64,000 bases of DNA from Yponomeuta sedellus. Its lineage: Eukaryota; Arthropoda; Insecta; Lepidoptera; Yponomeutidae. This document shows, piece by piece, positions 62,531 to 64,000 of the stretch. A program made the position numbers and the translations under genes. A model generated the notes under the pieces. It searched no databases. It was not told where the DNA came from and saw nothing but the letters and a program-made list of their open reading frames with translations. The stretch is taken from NCBI GenBank assembly GCA_934045075.1, contig OW203736.1, forward strand, positions 9,191,109 through 9,255,108, given 5' to 3'. The first letter of the stretch is position 1. Each line of letters opens with the position of its first letter.

Positions 62531-62778
62531 ACGGTTTCTTACCCTCTGCTTCGACGGAAAGCTTTATAACATGAACTGCCCGCCTATTGGCTTTTATTAT
62601 AAACCATACTAAATCAACTGTCAAAGTGACATAGCGTTTCAAAGTAACTTTTGTCCACAACCGGGAGCGGTTCAAAATGTAACTTGTCCATCTGTCAAAA
62701 TCTATGAAAACGTGCCGAGTTTAACGAAGCTTTTCGAGTGAAAAATATTGCAAAAAGACTTCTTACGTGATTTACGTT
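62531..62778 (+). promoter_or_regulatory. Upstream region of the 62.8-kb gene
   Basis: About 250 bases between the DIRS fragment and the ATG at 62779. 'gtcaaagtgacatagcgtttcaaagtaac' and related 'caaaatgtaacttgtcc' recur, but no TATA box is convincing. A 5' transposon end may lie here. Confidence 0.25.
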
Positions 62779-63875
62779 ATGGAAGGAGGTGTTTTAGTGG
62801 GTGAAAACTCGGTTGGATCTCGCAAAAAGAAGCAGAAAACAAAAACAAAAAGACAATGTGAAAAGGAGGAGAGGTAAGCATTCTGTTTATATTTTTGTGT
62901 TGTTAAGACCATTCATTAGCACATCATCATCATTTACTGCCTGATGCAGTCCACTGCTGGACATAAGCCTCCACAGACCATAAAGTACCTACACTGTGTA
63001 AAATATAAAATTCATTTACAGTCAAAATTTCAAGTATTTTTGTTGTTTCAGACATCAAATAAAGGACCCAGATATGGCCAATTTTATTAGCCAGCATAAC
63101 AACTCCAGGTTTATCTGTTGTGCCATTAATAAAACAGACTTAATACAGTGTAAAAAGAGTGTGTACAGTAGTTGCAACAAATCGGAACAAGATACTCGAC
63201 TAGCTCTTTTGATAAAAGTAAAAAAACCTATTAGAGAACGCCCTAGAGGAGACAGAAAGCACACTGTCAAGAAATTTGTGACCAATTATTACCTAAGAAT
63301 AAGAGGAAAATTAGTCAAAGTGTGTGCAAAATTTTTCTCAACAGTTTTCAATGTTAAACAAACAAGATTAAATCGGATTACGAAGTTCGTTAAAGACAAT
63401 CAGTTGCCGAAAGAGACAAGAGGAGGAAATAGAAAAAAACAGAAGTTTGCAGCAAGACGAGCGGCTGTCAAGGAATTTTTATCAAAATGAAAGGCATGTG
63501 AAAGTCACTACAATAAAAAAAAAGAGCCAGCGTTTGTATCTTCCTGCACATCTACGAGTATCAATTCATCAATTATTCCAAATATATAATTCTCAAGCAT
63601 CACAAGAGCTTAAGGTGAAGTCATGGTTTTTCAAAAATATTTTTTACGCACAGTTTAATTTAGGGTTTGGGTCCCCTGCTACTGATACCTGCAGCTACTG
63701 TGAATTAATGCGGCAGAAAATAGCAGGCACTAATACTGAAAATGAAAAACAATCATTAATGGTTCTCATAAGAATACACAAAAAACGAGCTAAAACATTC
63801 CATGACATTTTAAATCGAGATGTACTACTCTGTGTAAAAAGTATCGGGAATATGTCAATAAAAAGACCCGCGTAA
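62779..63875 (+). pseudogene. Second DDE-family gene with an intron
   Basis: Exon 1 (62779-62873) starts MEGGVLVGENSVGSRKKKQK and is basic; the donor is GAG|GTAAGC. Exon 2 starts at 63052 after TTGTTTCAG and joins in frame ('EERHQIKDPDMANF'). It contains 'FICCAINKTDLIQCKKSVYS', a basic block and 'RLNRITKFVKDNQLPKETRG', is stopped by TGA at 63488, and continues in another frame with 'ESHYNKKKSQRLYLPAHL' and 'FNLGFGSPATDTCSYCELM', equivalent to 'MPSHYCRANTSRQYLEPLF' and the Cys block of 47854-49008. It breaks off near 63850 before the catalytic residues. Confidence 0.65.
62925..62990. repeat. Dispersed lepidopteran repeat motif in the intron
   Basis: 'ctgatgcagtccactgctgg' followed by 'acataagcctccacagacc' lies in the intron 62874-63051. 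I remember this motif as very common in Lepidoptera genomes. It supports the assignment of the source organism. Confidence 0.5.
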
Positions 63876-64000
63876 AAGAGGTCGTTTTAATTTTTTTACT
63901 GCATGTTGGTAGCACTGTACTGATTTAGCGCGCATAATTTGAGCGGGGTCTGTCATTTAATTTGTTTTAGCCTACACTTTTTGTTGGTCATAGGTTTGAG

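Overview
The window looks like insect genomic DNA, most likely lepidopteran. It is AT-rich, has GT-AG introns, and carries no bacterial-style operons, CRISPR array or rRNA. The families present are typical of Lepidoptera: a Mag-type Ty3/gypsy element with a very short LTR, a CsRn1/Kabuki-type element, a maT (DD37D) mariner, errantivirus-like pol, and a 'cactgctggacataagcctc' motif (in the intron near 62.95 kb) that I know as a common lepidopteran repeat. The species assignment is an inference. Almost everything here is transposable-element sequence, stacked in several layers.

Layout. 0-0.5 kb: hAT C-terminus. 0.7-0.8 kb: a MADF-like exon. 1.5-2.5 kb: broken mariner. 2.49-16.21 kb: a CsRn1/Kabuki-like Ty3/gypsy element (173-bp LTRs) split by a complete BEL/Pao element (5.51-14.25 kb; identical 321-bp LTRs, perfect CTAGC duplication, one 2530-codon Gag-Pol-Env frame). 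16.2-16.9 kb: BESS-motif coding sequence. 17.4-19.0 kb: minus-strand LINE RT/RNase H. 19.0-22.1 kb: Mag pol and 3' LTR. 22.9-23.9 kb: two exons of a THAP-domain gene. 24.06-25.37 kb: full-length maT mariner. 25.4-26.1 kb: LINE tail. 26.4-27.5 kb: hAT with a SINE-like insert, followed by a long foldback element. 28.8-34.6 kb: MITE, IS630/Tc1-type, P-element and SWIM-finger remnants. 35.3-39.1 kb: MADF, MULE and PIF/Harbinger pieces. 39.3-41.7 kb: errantivirus-like pol.

41.8-44.2 kb: a chimeric pogo/Tigger. 44.1-45.2 kb: a GC-rich unidentified block. 45.70-51.88 kb: a DDE-type DNA transposon of a poorly described family (possibly Sola-like), with its own TIRs, a 4-bp ATTT duplication and a nested 5'-truncated BEL/Pao. 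52.4-53.1 kb: a perfect hairpin and a Tc1 remnant. 53.1-60.4 kb: a LINE with PHD-finger ORF1, interrupted cleanly by two pogo/Tigger elements at TA sites. 60.5-62.5 kb: a fourth Tigger tail and a DIRS-like gag/RT. 62.8-63.9 kb: a second, intron-containing gene related to the 46-49 kb family.

How it fits together. There is no pathway or operon. The window records successive insertions: older elements are frameshifted, while the nested BEL/Pao is recent and has no interruption in its reading frame. The few candidate host-type coding segments (THAP gene, MADF/BESS fragments) may be host genes or captured accessory genes of P and Harbinger elements.
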